NCBI RefSeq assembly: GCF_021729075.1
Contig: NZ_JAJSAQ010000002.1
Coordinates: forward strand, 434,001-498,000
DNA from: Microbulbifer guangxiensis
GTDB lineage: Bacteria > Pseudomonadota > Gammaproteobacteria > Pseudomonadales > Cellvibrionaceae
Reading direction: 5' to 3'
DNA: 64,000 nt
How positions within the stretch are numbered: position 1 is the stretch's first letter; every line of letters starts with the position of its first letter. This document shows, one piece after another, positions 11,006 through 19,757 of this stretch. The position numbers were made by a program, and so were the translations under genes. Under the pieces are notes generated by a model. The model saw nothing but the letters and a program-made list of their open reading frames with translations. It searched no databases and had not been told where the DNA came from.

Positions 11006-11063
11006 GCAGCTGCCTCTTTCAAAAACGCTACTAAAGCTGTTTCAACCGCGCCTAAGCCGGCTG

Positions 11064-11525
11064 TCACTTGAACTGTGGAATGATGTTCGCCCGCTCGATA
11101 CTGTCGATGGGCAAAAGATATTCATTTTCGTCGTCGATGCGCAGGACCACTTCCTCACCTTCCACACCGGCGAGCAGGCCGCGCCACTTGCGCTGCCCCT
11201 CCAGCGGCATGCGCAGGCGCACTTCGATCTGGTGACCGACAAAGCGCTGGTACTGGTCGAGGCGGTACAGGGGGCGGTCCATTCCCGGCGAGGACACCTC
11301 CAGGGTGTACTTGCCGGTGATCGGATCTTCCACGTCCATCACCGCACTCACCTGACGGCTGACCTTCTCGCAGTCCTCCACCGTCACGCCGTCCTCGCCG
11401 TCGATGTAGATCCGCAGCAACGCGTTGCGACCGTGGGTCTGGTATTCGATCCCCCACAGCTCACAACCCAGCGAGGCCACTACGGGCGCCAGGAGTTCTT
11501 CCAGCTGTTCGCGCTTGCTCGTCAT
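11064..11525 (-). CDS. rimP: Ribosome maturation factor RimP
   Basis: Needed for 30S assembly; 153 residues from the ATG at 11525, matching the family (about 150). The core is typical: LEELLAPVVASLGCELWGIEY, LRIYIDGEDGVTVEDCEKVSRQ, YTLEVSSPGMDRPL. The open frame runs further upstream through the terminator and tRNA-fMet gene, which cannot be coding. An in-frame GTG at 11534 is a possible alternative start. It is the first protein gene of the nusA operon and lies downstream of tRNA-fMet. Confidence 0.95.
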   Translation of the reverse strand: MTSKREQLEELLAPVVASLGCELWGIEYQTHGRNALLRIYIDGEDGVTVEDCEKVSRQVSAVMDVEDPITGKYTLEVSSPGMDRPLYRLDQYQRFVGHQIEVRLRMPLEGQRKWRGLLAGVEGEEVVLRIDDENEYLLPIDSIERANIIPQFK

Positions 11526-11633
11526 TTCCGTCACCACAAACAAAAAATGGGCTGGGAAGCCCGCACCACGGTCCGAATGACAAACCGCGGCGCCTACTTC
11601 CGGCCCATTCGGAAACCGTATCCTGCAGATACG

Positions 11634-11655
11634 AAAAAGCCCCTGACAGGGGCTT
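11634..11655 (-). terminator. Rho-independent terminator after tRNA-fMet copy 1
   Basis: An 8-bp stem aagcccct/aggggctt (11637-11644 with 11648-11655) is followed on the minus strand by a U-run (A-run 11634-11638). It lies between the tRNA 3' end and rimP, so it would end or attenuate the tRNA transcript before the rimP operon. Confidence 0.75.
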
Positions 11656-11692
11656 CTAACGCGCACCTGCGCCTGTACGCAGATGCAGAATT

Positions 11693-11769
<77 letters not shown>

Positions 11770-11846
11770 TCAACTCTCTGGGTAGCGAAATCTGGTTGCC
11801 TTCGCTCCCCTGCAGTGGGTTGCCCCAACTGCTCAAGAGGCTGCGC

Positions 11847-11875
11847 ATTCTAGGGGGCTGGTCCGATTCAGTCAA
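11847..11875 (-). promoter_or_regulatory. Sigma-70 promoter of tRNA-fMet copy 1
   Basis: On the minus strand, -35 TTGACT (11870-11875), a 17-bp spacer and -10 TAGAAT (11847-11852). A GC-rich discriminator (gcgcag) follows, typical of stable-RNA promoters under stringent control. Confidence 0.85.
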
Positions 11876-12146
11876 GCCATGCCTGGCATTTAATTTAACA
11901 CCAGCCCCGCGACCCAGCCTTAATTATAGAAACAAACCCGCGCATCGCACGCAGTATTCGCCGGCGCCTCCCGCTCGCCAGGGCTGGATATGAGGGAGCG
12001 AAACCCGGCTAGTGTTAACAGTCATCATTTTCAGCAGGCACTCTAGCCCCTGACACCCGATTACAAGGCATGTCGCGCCACCAACTCGCTGAACTGACCG
12101 AGGAGCCGCAGGAACTGAATCGGGTAAAGGAGGCCGGACCTGAATA

Positions 12147-12229
12147 TGGTAGCCGCGGCCGGATTGGAACTGCCGACCTTCGCCCGGCTATGCCGACCAG
12201 AGGTAAAAAGGGAGACCGACTCGTCGGGC
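12147..12229 (-). pseudogene. Decayed tRNA-fMet copy (A)
   Basis: Resembles the intact copies across the acceptor and T-arm 3' half (tggtagc..ggccggatt.gaac..ccgaccttcg) and keeps a CAT in the anticodon position (ggctatgcc). The T-loop, acceptor pairing and D-arm are ruined. Fragments such as actcgtcggg at the left of the former D-arm region are displaced. It is not expected to give a functional tRNA. Confidence 0.7.
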
Positions 12230-12259
12230 ATCTAGCTTTGAACCACTGGCGGAAGAATT

Positions 12260-12343
12260 TGGTAGCGGGGGCCGGATATACACCGACGACCTTCGAGCGG
12301 CTGCGCCCAACTCAGGTGGAGAGCGAGCCCGACTTGTCGGGCC
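12260..12343 (-). pseudogene. Decayed tRNA-fMet copy (B)
   Basis: The first 18 bases (tggtagcgggggccggat) match intact copy 2 exactly, and the accgacgaccttcg block is also kept. The T-loop (tgtatat) and the anticodon arm are destroyed, and a displaced gagcccgac fragment remains at 12325-12333. The gaattt just before the tRNA 3' end is shared with the intact copies, so the duplicated unit is larger than the tRNA. Confidence 0.75.
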
Positions 12344-12371
12344 CTGCCTACGGAGTCGCAGGTCTTGAATT

Positions 12372-12448
<77 letters not shown>

Positions 12449-12521
12449 TCAACTCTGCCAACGAGCCCTGGTAAAGCATCGCTGACTGGCGCCGGATAAC
12501 CGTGCACCGAAGAGGCTGCGC

Positions 12522-12550
12522 ATTCTAGGGATGCCGCAGTCCGAAGTCCA
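12522..12550 (-). promoter_or_regulatory. Sigma-70 promoter of tRNA-fMet copy 2
   Basis: On the minus strand, -35 TGGACT (12545-12550), a 17-bp spacer and -10 TAGAAT (12522-12527), followed by the same GC-rich discriminator as copy 1. The -35 box is one base weaker than in copy 1. Confidence 0.75.
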
Positions 12551-12632
12551 GAGCGCATCGCAATTTTTTCTCCCCCACTAATTCCCGATCAGTGGAAGCC
12601 CCTTAGACATTCTCACATTAGGTGAGAGGCAT

Positions 12633-12662
12633 AAAAAAACCGCTGGAATACCAGCGGTTTTT
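12633..12662 (-). terminator. Rho-independent terminator ending the lipoprotein genes
   Basis: Perfect stem aaccgctgg/ccagcggtt with loop aata, with an A-run before and a T-run after, so it can act in both directions. It lies about 20 bases past the stop of the lipoprotein gene at 12684 and shields the tRNA-fMet cluster. Confidence 0.85.
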
Positions 12663-12683
12663 CCCTACCGAAACCCGGAAGTT

Positions 12684-13208
12684 TCAGGCCGCGCAAATGC
12701 GCTGCAGCTGATAAGCGACCGGCCCGAGGGCTTCCTGCATGGCGAGCTTCAGCCCTTCCAGGTACTCCCGCTGGGTCCCCCACCAGTTCACACCTACTGA
12801 ACGGCCCCGGTAGACCGTGCTCTCGGCAGACACCCGGTTGGTCACAGAGAGTACCACCACGGCAGATTTTGAGGACGCAAGCTTGTGCACGTACGCACGC
12901 TTGACCACAACCTGCAGCTCACTTTCACTCTGGGCTTCGGTAATTTCCGGGCCCACACCCTGGAGCACCTCCAATGCCAAAGAGCGAACGACCTGGTTAC
13001 CGATATCGGTGAGTGGCGCCGACTTGACGCTCTCATCAGTGACCGAGATCGTGGCCGGGCACTCACGGCTCTTCGCACTGATCCCATCGTCCGCAGACAG
13101 CAGCGGCAGGGGTCCCTCTCCAATCACCGTGTTGCTCACTTTCGTGGCACAGCCGGCAGTCGCCGACAGCGCCACGAACAACAAAGCCAGCGCTCCATTT
13201 CTGCTCAT
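12684..13208 (-). CDS. Putative lipoprotein, unknown function
   Basis: A 174-residue exported protein that I do not recognise. A hydrophobic N-terminus ends at a candidate lipidation Cys20 (SATAGC), so an outer-membrane or periplasmic lipoprotein is likely. The rest is a small mixed alpha/beta domain with VVVLSVTNRVSAESTVYRG in the middle and a C-terminal helix. Its ATG overlaps the stop of the upstream lipoprotein gene in a TGATG junction, so the two are translationally coupled and probably act together. They are the last genes of the envelope block and are followed by a strong terminator. Confidence 0.75.
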   Translation of the reverse strand: MSRNGALALLFVALSATAGCATKVSNTVIGEGPLPLLSADDGISAKSRECPATISVTDESVKSAPLTDIGNQVVRSLALEVLQGVGPEITEAQSESELQVVVKRAYVHKLASSKSAVVVLSVTNRVSAESTVYRGRSVGVNWWGTQREYLEGLKLAMQEALGPVAYQLQRICAA

Positions 13209-14266
13209 CAGAACACATTGCCAAAGGTGGTATAGACAGGCGCATCACGATGCTTGGACAACAACATGCCATTTGGCTGGCGGGTTATGACCATGCCATC
13301 GTCGAGCTCTTCAAGCACTTGCGGAACCTTAGCGTGCTTGCGCTTTTCACCCTCAGCCAGTTCTGGCAGTGGGTATTCGCCAATCAGGTCCTTGATCACC
13401 ATGCTGGCCAGCAGTGACGGCGCAGCCTGGACTTCCTGGCGTAACAGAGCGCCGTCATTTGCGAGCCAGACACTGCCATTGGGATTATAGCCGGGCACAG
13501 AGAGAGTCTTCTTATCGAGCTTGGACAGGGCCTTGTTCTTGTACTTCTGGTTGCGAGCCCTGGTATTTTTGCCCACATCTTCACCCGTCGGGTAACGCTC
13601 CTCGAGGGCCAGACGCTCTGCCTCTTTTTCACTCTCGGTCAGGCGACGGATGCTGCCGTTGTGTGGGTATGACTGCACGGTAGCCGTATTACTGTAGATC
13701 GGCTTGGACTTGGACTTGCCACTATTGCGGACTGCGTCCCGGTCATACAGCGCGTAAGCCGCAACGAATTCAACCACCTCGGTGCCAGGCTTGAGGCTAT
13801 AGTGAGTGTCGACCATCAGGACGAGGTCTTCATCGGCACCCAGGACATATTCTTCCGGCTTTTTCCCCGACTCCAGCTGCTCCATGACCGGGTTGATCTC
13901 GGCAACCCAATCGATGCGCGCAGAGTTTTCGGCCAGCTGGTTATAAACCAAGGAACGCACGTCCAGATCCAGCAGCGCGTTGCGGAAAGGTTCCACCATC
14001 TGCTCGGCCTCCTGGGCGCGGGAATTATTCACTGAGGCGTCGACGGCAGAGCCTACCAGTGCCCCCACAAGGCCAAACTGTGCCCCGGCAGAGCTGCCAC
14101 TATTGGAGGGGACAAACTCCTTGACCATTTCCTCCTGCGAGACCTGGGAAACCAATCGCATGGACTGCTTTCCCTGCACCACCTTCGAATCAAAATTTTC
14201 ATAAGGTGCTAGAGAGCAAGCGGTAGTCAGCAGAGCTGCCGCCACAATTAGAATTTTTTTGAACAT
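13208..14266 (-). CDS. Putative lipoprotein, unknown function
   Basis: A 352-residue lipoprotein: signal peptide with lipobox LTTAC, lipidated Cys17. Residues about 58-80 form a small-residue-rich stretch (SGSSAGAQFGLVGALVGSAVDAS) that resembles glycine-zipper segments. A folded region follows with EDLVLMVDTHYSLKPGTEVVEFVAAYALYD, then a charged middle and a C-terminal domain with SVWLANDGALLRQEVQAAP. I cannot name a family. It is coupled to the downstream lipoprotein by a TGATG overlap and lies 319 bases after the OmpA-like gene, perhaps as a separate transcript. Confidence 0.75.
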   Translation of the reverse strand: MFKKILIVAAALLTTACSLAPYENFDSKVVQGKQSMRLVSQVSQEEMVKEFVPSNSGSSAGAQFGLVGALVGSAVDASVNNSRAQEAEQMVEPFRNALLDLDVRSLVYNQLAENSARIDWVAEINPVMEQLESGKKPEEYVLGADEDLVLMVDTHYSLKPGTEVVEFVAAYALYDRDAVRNSGKSKSKPIYSNTATVQSYPHNGSIRRLTESEKEAERLALEERYPTGEDVGKNTRARNQKYKNKALSKLDKKTLSVPGYNPNGSVWLANDGALLRQEVQAAPSLLASMVIKDLIGEYPLPELAEGEKRKHAKVPQVLEELDDGMVITRQPNGMLLSKHRDAPVYTTFGNVF

Positions 14267-14585
14267 GAAAAGTCCCCAAATGAAGCTTATTGCTATTAAT
14301 TTCGGGGAATCTTACCAGAGTGAATTTTAAAGGAAGCCGATAAAAATACAGTTAAGTCACGTAGCCCCAAACACCCAGCGCACAAACAGCGCATTACGCC
14401 TGATTGTCGGATGGCGGGCCCGGGAGCAGAAAGTATGGCTGTGAAATAGAAATGATCACAGAATCGCCAGAACGGCATCAGCCAACAGTGCCCCGCCATG
14501 TTGTGGAGGCACCGTTTAACTACTATCAATTTGCTTTCCGAATGTTCAACCCGATCGCACCATCCCTGGTGCGATCGGACCGGAT
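14267..14585. other. Intergenic region with a strong hairpin
   Basis: 319 bases between the OmpA-like barrel gene and the two lipoprotein genes. The only clear element is the 12-bp hairpin at 14551-14578. A promoter for the lipoprotein pair would have to lie here; no convincing one was seen. Confidence 0.5.
14551..14578 (-). terminator. Hairpin after the OmpA-like gene
   Basis: Perfect 12-bp inverted repeat ccgatcgcacca/tggtgcgatcgg with a 4-base loop, a few bases after the stop of the OmpA-like gene. No U-run follows on the minus strand, so it may protect the 3' end or be a non-canonical terminator. Confidence 0.5.
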
Positions 14586-17500
14586 TCAAAGCTTGCCGAT
14601 CACGTTCAGGAAAACACCCTGGCTATCGTAGTCGAGCTGGGTCAGGTCATCAGAGAAGTCAGTGAAGTTGTAGCCGACGCCCACTTTCAGGTGACGCCCC
14701 ATCTGACGGTAGAGGCCCAGCAGTGCGCCACTGCGCTGGTCCTGTGCATCGGGCAGGTCGAGCAGGCGGCCTTCGATCAGCAGATCCCACTTGTTGACGA
14801 AGTGCCAGTCGGCACGCAGTACATACAGGTTGGCGCGACTGTCAAAGAACTCAGGATCCTGGCGATCCTGACTCAGCTGGCCGAGGCGGTAGGCGTACTT
14901 GGCGCCCAGTGTCCATTGGCGGCTGATATCGTAACTGGTGTCCACCGAGAAGATATGACTCTTCTGGATGAACTCCGCCGCGGTGTTCTCGACCGTGACC
15001 TGCCCCTGAGTGGGAACGTTGTAGAAGTAGGTGTACTTCAACAGCGTATTCCAGCGATCGTTGTCCACAGGCCGGTAGGCATAGCCCATCACCGCCTCGG
15101 TGAACTTGCCGTCGTAGAACTGCCCCTGAGAGCTCTGGCTGTCGGAGTAATTGAGCTTACCCACAAGGCGCCAGTCCGGGCTGATCTGGTAGCTGGCGGT
15201 ATTTTTCAGCAGCCAGGTCTTGCGCTCATTCTCCAGTACCGTGTCCTGGCCTTCCACCGGATTTTCCATGGTGTCGGTACGGTACTCGACTGCCGATGCA
15301 AGGCGGATATCACCGTCGCTGAAGCCCATATTCAGGCCAATGGCGCGGCGATCCGTCTGCGCACCGGTGCGCGGGTCTTCCAGGGTGCCGGCCTCAACGG
15401 AGGTGCCATAGTTCCAGCGCTCACTCGGCGCCAGATCCATACCCAGGGCGTGGGTCAGGCCAGTGGAGACATCACCATGGCTGTAGCGCTCCTCTCCGTA
15501 AATGCTGAGGCTGTCCGAGTAGCGGCTGCGGAAACCGCTGGCCATATTGCCCTTGCGCGCACGGACGCCAGTATCGGTGCGTTCGTTGTCGAGGGTGTAA
15601 TTCAGGTAGATATTGGTGCGATCGGAAATCAGGTAGTCAGTACCCACTCGCGCCGCAGTCCCGGTATCACCACCGGACAGTTCGCTGTCCAGGGTCAGCC
15701 GTTCGCTCACACGATAGGCACCGCCGAAACCAACCCGGTTGTTTTCATCCCGGTTGCCGTCCACTTCCAGGGTGCGTTGCACGAAGCCGAAGGCACGCCA
15801 GTCCGCGCCGGAATCGTAGGCCGCCTCGACCGCCATATCGGTGCGATCCCCCTGGGTCTGGGTGACCGGCACCACCGGTGACAGGTCCTCGCGGGTATCC
15901 GCCCGTGCACCAGTGGTCACTCGCCAGCGATCATTGACCTGGTAACCCACTGCCAGATCGAGGGCGGAGGTCTGCAGGCCCTGATCCTGTTCCTTACTGT
16001 CCGCTTTCAGGCTCACGTTCACACGGCTGCCAATGGGCACACTGACACTGGCGCCAGTCTGGGTCGTATCGCCATTGACCAGTTGCCCGGGCGCGGAGAA
16101 GCCTGCCTCGCGCTCCTGGCGATAGAAAGTACCGGAACCCCGGCCACCCTCGAAGAAATCGCTCAGCTGCAGGCTGCCCTCCACCTTGGAAGCATTCGCC
16201 TTTGCCTGCGGGTCGATCGGGTCATCGGCGTTGAAACTGAATCCACCATCGAGAGAGGAAAGGCTGTCGAGATTGTTGCCCTCGCTTGTAGCGGATTCCA
16301 GCTTCAGCCAGCTGCCCGCACTTTTACGGAAGGTCAGGTCGACCCCGTTCAGTGAGCTTTCATTGCCTTCTTCATCCTGCTGCGTTCCGCTCACACCGAG
16401 TTTGACGTAGTCGCCGATCCAGTAGTGCGCCCGGCCGCCGAGCGCCAGGGTGTCCATTTCGTCAAAGCCGGGGGTATATTCGTAGCGCGTCACCAGATAC
16501 TGTGGGTGGCCGCTGTAAGCACCGTCCTGGATCAGCAGGTTGTCGTTGGCGATGGCGGAGAGCGGCCGGTTCAACAGGATCCGGCCCTGAATGTAGTCCA
16601 CGTCGTAGTCGATTACCGGGGTGAGGTTCTTCACTCCCAGTACCAGGCCGGAATCCTTGTCCCGTACCTCGATGCGCACGCGCTCGGAGCCCGCGAGGAT
16701 ATCCTGGTGGCGCATAAAGTAGAGGGAACCACCGGTACCACGGAATTCGTCGCGACCGGCAACAGTGCCCGGCTCGGCACTGAAGCCGTCGATGGCAAAG
16801 CGCTTCTCGCCGAAGCTGGTCACATCATCGGTTTCATAATGGGCCGTCGCACCGTAGAGCGCGCGGTCGATGTGGGCCAGTTCGTTGTCGGTATAGCTGG
16901 CCTTGAAGTTACCCCACAGGCCGTAATCGTCGTACTTGGACAGCTTGACGTAAAACTTACCGGACGTCGGCGCGTCTTCCACCACGGTCGAGTCGTCACC
17001 GAACGTCGGATAGTAAAGATCACTGTCCAGGCGGCGGAACAGCGCATCCGGGGTTTTCTCGAGGAAGTTGGAGAAGAGCTCATCTACCGGCCCCTCTTCC
17101 GTATCGGCGCTGGCGGAGAGTCGCCAGCCATCACCGAAACCGCCGCTGGTGTAGAAGGCCAGGCGGCCATCGTAGCTCACCGAATTGTCGTAGTGGGTCT
17201 CATCCCCGGTCACCAGTGCCGCAGGGCCATTGGTATCGTCGACACCGATGGTGAAATCCGCCATGCCAACAGTAAACCATTCATCGTTGGCAAAGCGCAG
17301 GTCGCGCAGGAACAGCTCGCCGTTGCCCTCCGGATCGAGCACGGCCACCTCGACGGTATGCAGGCCACGGGTGAAGATCTGCTCGGCTACGAAATCACCA
17401 TTCTCGCTGACCGGCACCGGCTGGCCGGCGAGCCAGACGGTGTGGTCTTCGGGAATCTGCGCACCATTGACACGCACGGTGTTGCCGTCGAGGGGAATGT

Positions 17501-19757
17501 TCTGGCTGGCGAGGCGGTTCTCACCATAGCCGACCAGCAGTTCGCGCTCGGTGACCTCTTCGTTGGCAGGGGAGTCGAGGCGATCTACCAGCCACAGCGC
17601 CTGCGGCCGCGTCTCATCGTAGCGACCGTCTTCGTCGTAGACGCGCAGTACGTACTGCAGTTTTTTCAGCGGTGCCTCAAACTCTTCAAACTCGGCATTC
17701 CAGCTGCCATCGCCGTTTTCATCCAGTGGTACCACCGCCAGCGGTGTATCGCGCAGGGATTGCTCTTCTTCGAACAGGCGCACTTCAGCCCGCTGGATAA
17801 AATTCGGGTAATTGGAGTAGCTGCGGAACTGCACGCGGCTGTCGTCGACAACCGTTCCCGGATCATCCTGATAGCGCACGGTAGTGGGCCAGGCGCTCAC
17901 GTTCAGGCGCGGCGTCATAGTCTTGTTGTCGAAGCGGAACTGGATGTTTGCCTGCTCCAGCGCCACATCCGTACAGCGCTGCAGGTCAGCGGAGTTCTTG
18001 TAGGGATCGTATTCCGGGCTGCCATCCACGGTGATACGCATCAGGTTGAGCGCGTAGGGGTTGTTGGCCAGTGCCTCGCGGTCGATCCGCTCGATCTCGA
18101 GCCGGTCCTGCTCCGACAGGATCGCCAGCTCATCGTAGACCACCTGCACTTCCACCCGCGCACCGTCCAGCTCGACAAACCCGGTGGACACCACATCGTC
18201 AGACTGTACGAAACCGCGCCCTTCGAACTCCACCTGTTCCCCGGTGAGGTTCAGGGTCTGTTGCACCTGCTCCATCGCCCGGCGTGCGCGGGCGCGCGAC
18301 AGCCCGACGTCGTCACCGTAAACCATGGCTTCGCGGCGCTCCATGCGCTCGTTGTCGCTGTAGCCGACAAAGCTCAGGCGGACATTGGCCTTGTCTGCCA
18401 CCTCCGCCATGATGCTGCGCATGCGAGTGAGTTCGGATGGCGGAATCACCGGATCGCCATTCTCAAAACGAATCGGGGCCAGTGGCCCGGTGGGGGACTC
18501 GTGGACGACGGTGATGGTTTCCGCTGCCGCCGTTTCAGGGCAGGCCTGCACACCATCTTGCGCGGTTTCCAGCGGATCGTCGTACCAGAACTCCACTTCC
18601 ACCCGCCGGTTCAGGCTGCGCCCCTTGGCGGTATCGTTGGCGACCATGGGCATGGTGCTGCCCTTGCCGCTGTAGGTCACCATTGTCTCCGGCAGGCCGA
18701 GGCTGTCGCGCACAGCCAGCGCCACACGACGCGCCTCGGCAAGCGACAGGGACATGTGGTCGCTATACAGCCCCGCCGGCCCTTCCGGCAGTGGCAAGCT
18801 GTCGGTATGGCCGACAAAGTGCACCACCAGGTTGTTCTTGTCTGCCAGCTGTGCGCGCACCTCACGGATACGCCGGATAAACGCCTCCGGCAGGTCCACC
18901 TGGCCCGGCTGCCAGCGCAGCGGGGTCACCAGGTTTTTCAGTCGCGCCCGCTGTTCACTGCCTGCGGTGTAGGTCAGGCGGCACACGGTTTCCTGGCGAC
19001 AGACCTTGACCCGGTTCAGCTGCAGGGCCTGGGCACGGGCCATCTCCGCCCGGGCATCCTGATCCAGCTCGTCATAGGTGATCTGCACCTGGACGCGGCG
19101 ATTCATGGCGCGGCCCTGGCTGGTGATATTTTCCACCAGCGGCTCCTCGTCACCGCGCCCCTCGAAAGACACGGCCTCTTCCGGCAGATCCAGCGCCAGC
19201 TGGAAAAATTCCGCCACATGCCGGGCGCGGGCGCGGGTGAACTCTTGCTTGTCGAGATATTGAGCCAGTTGCTGCGGCGTCATCGCCGCGCTGTCAGTGT
19301 GGCCGATGAACTTCAGGCGCAGGTTGTGCTTGCCGGAGAGCTCCGCCAGTTTTTCCCGCAACAGCTCGACCCGGGCTTCCTCAACCCCATCATCCACCGC
19401 CTCGAACGGCATCGGATCGATGATGTTGTCCTCCACCACCGGCTCCATTGCCTCGGTGAACAAGCTCGCATCCTGCACCCACTGATTGCGGGGCTGGCCG
19501 AGCAGCATGGTTTCGGTGTTGCTGCCAACCGGCTGCTCATCGTAGTCCACCGGTGGTTCTTCCACCTCCGGTGAGAGCCCCGGTATCTGCCGCCACACTT
19601 CCCACCAGCCGGCGTCCCCTGCCTGCAGGTTCACCTCCTGGGCGATACTGGCCGAGGTCACCGACAGTGTCAGCAGGCTGATGGCAGCGCAGAGGGCCTT
19701 TGGCCGTGCGCGCAGTTTTGCTGTGGCGGCGGGCCGCGCTTTCTGAGGAATCAACAT
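14586..19757 (-). CDS. Large outer-membrane protein with three OmpA-like domains and a beta-barrel
   Basis: About 1723 residues. A signal peptide ends near SASIAQ. Three tandem OmpA-like (peptidoglycan-binding type) domains follow, marked by FIGHTDSA, FVGHTDSL and FVGYSDNE with the later RAMNRRVQVQ, RSLNRRVEVE and ARVEVQ blocks (about 130-235, 295-405, 455-565). A beta-rich middle (about 600-850) leads into a long aromatic, alternating C-terminal half consistent with an outer-membrane beta-barrel ending VFLNVIGKL. The second and third OmpA copies deviate most. I chose the ATG at 19757 because it forms TGATG with the stop of the giant upstream gene and sits 9 bases after a G-run; an ATG at 19766 is possible. 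It probably anchors or exports the upstream repeat protein (inference). Confidence 0.85.
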   Translation of the reverse strand: MLIPQKARPAATAKLRARPKALCAAISLLTLSVTSASIAQEVNLQAGDAGWWEVWRQIPGLSPEVEEPPVDYDEQPVGSNTETMLLGQPRNQWVQDASLFTEAMEPVVEDNIIDPMPFEAVDDGVEEARVELLREKLAELSGKHNLRLKFIGHTDSAAMTPQQLAQYLDKQEFTRARARHVAEFFQLALDLPEEAVSFEGRGDEEPLVENITSQGRAMNRRVQVQITYDELDQDARAEMARAQALQLNRVKVCRQETVCRLTYTAGSEQRARLKNLVTPLRWQPGQVDLPEAFIRRIREVRAQLADKNNLVVHFVGHTDSLPLPEGPAGLYSDHMSLSLAEARRVALAVRDSLGLPETMVTYSGKGSTMPMVANDTAKGRSLNRRVEVEFWYDDPLETAQDGVQACPETAAAETITVVHESPTGPLAPIRFENGDPVIPPSELTRMRSIMAEVADKANVRLSFVGYSDNERMERREAMVYGDDVGLSRARARRAMEQVQQTLNLTGEQVEFEGRGFVQSDDVVSTGFVELDGARVEVQVVYDELAILSEQDRLEIERIDREALANNPYALNLMRITVDGSPEYDPYKNSADLQRCTDVALEQANIQFRFDNKTMTPRLNVSAWPTTVRYQDDPGTVVDDSRVQFRSYSNYPNFIQRAEVRLFEEEQSLRDTPLAVVPLDENGDGSWNAEFEEFEAPLKKLQYVLRVYDEDGRYDETRPQALWLVDRLDSPANEEVTERELLVGYGENRLASQNIPLDGNTVRVNGAQIPEDHTVWLAGQPVPVSENGDFVAEQIFTRGLHTVEVAVLDPEGNGELFLRDLRFANDEWFTVGMADFTIGVDDTNGPAALVTGDETHYDNSVSYDGRLAFYTSGGFGDGWRLSASADTEEGPVDELFSNFLEKTPDALFRRLDSDLYYPTFGDDSTVVEDAPTSGKFYVKLSKYDDYGLWGNFKASYTDNELAHIDRALYGATAHYETDDVTSFGEKRFAIDGFSAEPGTVAGRDEFRGTGGSLYFMRHQDILAGSERVRIEVRDKDSGLVLGVKNLTPVIDYDVDYIQGRILLNRPLSAIANDNLLIQDGAYSGHPQYLVTRYEYTPGFDEMDTLALGGRAHYWIGDYVKLGVSGTQQDEEGNESSLNGVDLTFRKSAGSWLKLESATSEGNNLDSLSSLDGGFSFNADDPIDPQAKANASKVEGSLQLSDFFEGGRGSGTFYRQEREAGFSAPGQLVNGDTTQTGASVSVPIGSRVNVSLKADSKEQDQGLQTSALDLAVGYQVNDRWRVTTGARADTREDLSPVVPVTQTQGDRTDMAVEAAYDSGADWRAFGFVQRTLEVDGNRDENNRVGFGGAYRVSERLTLDSELSGGDTGTAARVGTDYLISDRTNIYLNYTLDNERTDTGVRARKGNMASGFRSRYSDSLSIYGEERYSHGDVSTGLTHALGMDLAPSERWNYGTSVEAGTLEDPRTGAQTDRRAIGLNMGFSDGDIRLASAVEYRTDTMENPVEGQDTVLENERKTWLLKNTASYQISPDWRLVGKLNYSDSQSSQGQFYDGKFTEAVMGYAYRPVDNDRWNTLLKYTYFYNVPTQGQVTVENTAAEFIQKSHIFSVDTSYDISRQWTLGAKYAYRLGQLSQDRQDPEFFDSRANLYVLRADWHFVNKWDLLIEGRLLDLPDAQDQRSGALLGLYRQMGRHLKVGVGYNFTDFSDDLTQLDYDSQGVFLNVIGKL

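Noticed and set aside
12260..12343. A third functional tRNA gene
   Set aside because: The 3' half is well kept, but the T-loop, anticodon arm and acceptor pairing are destroyed, so it is called a pseudogene.
13254..13683. Small plus-strand frames opposite the lipoprotein gene
   Set aside because: No ribosome-binding site or conserved content; shadows of the lipoprotein gene.
16425..19574. Plus-strand open frame of more than 1000 codons opposite the OmpA-like gene
   Set aside because: The opposite strand has a signal peptide and three OmpA-like domains. The antisense translation is rich in His, Gln and Arg with no recognisable domain.
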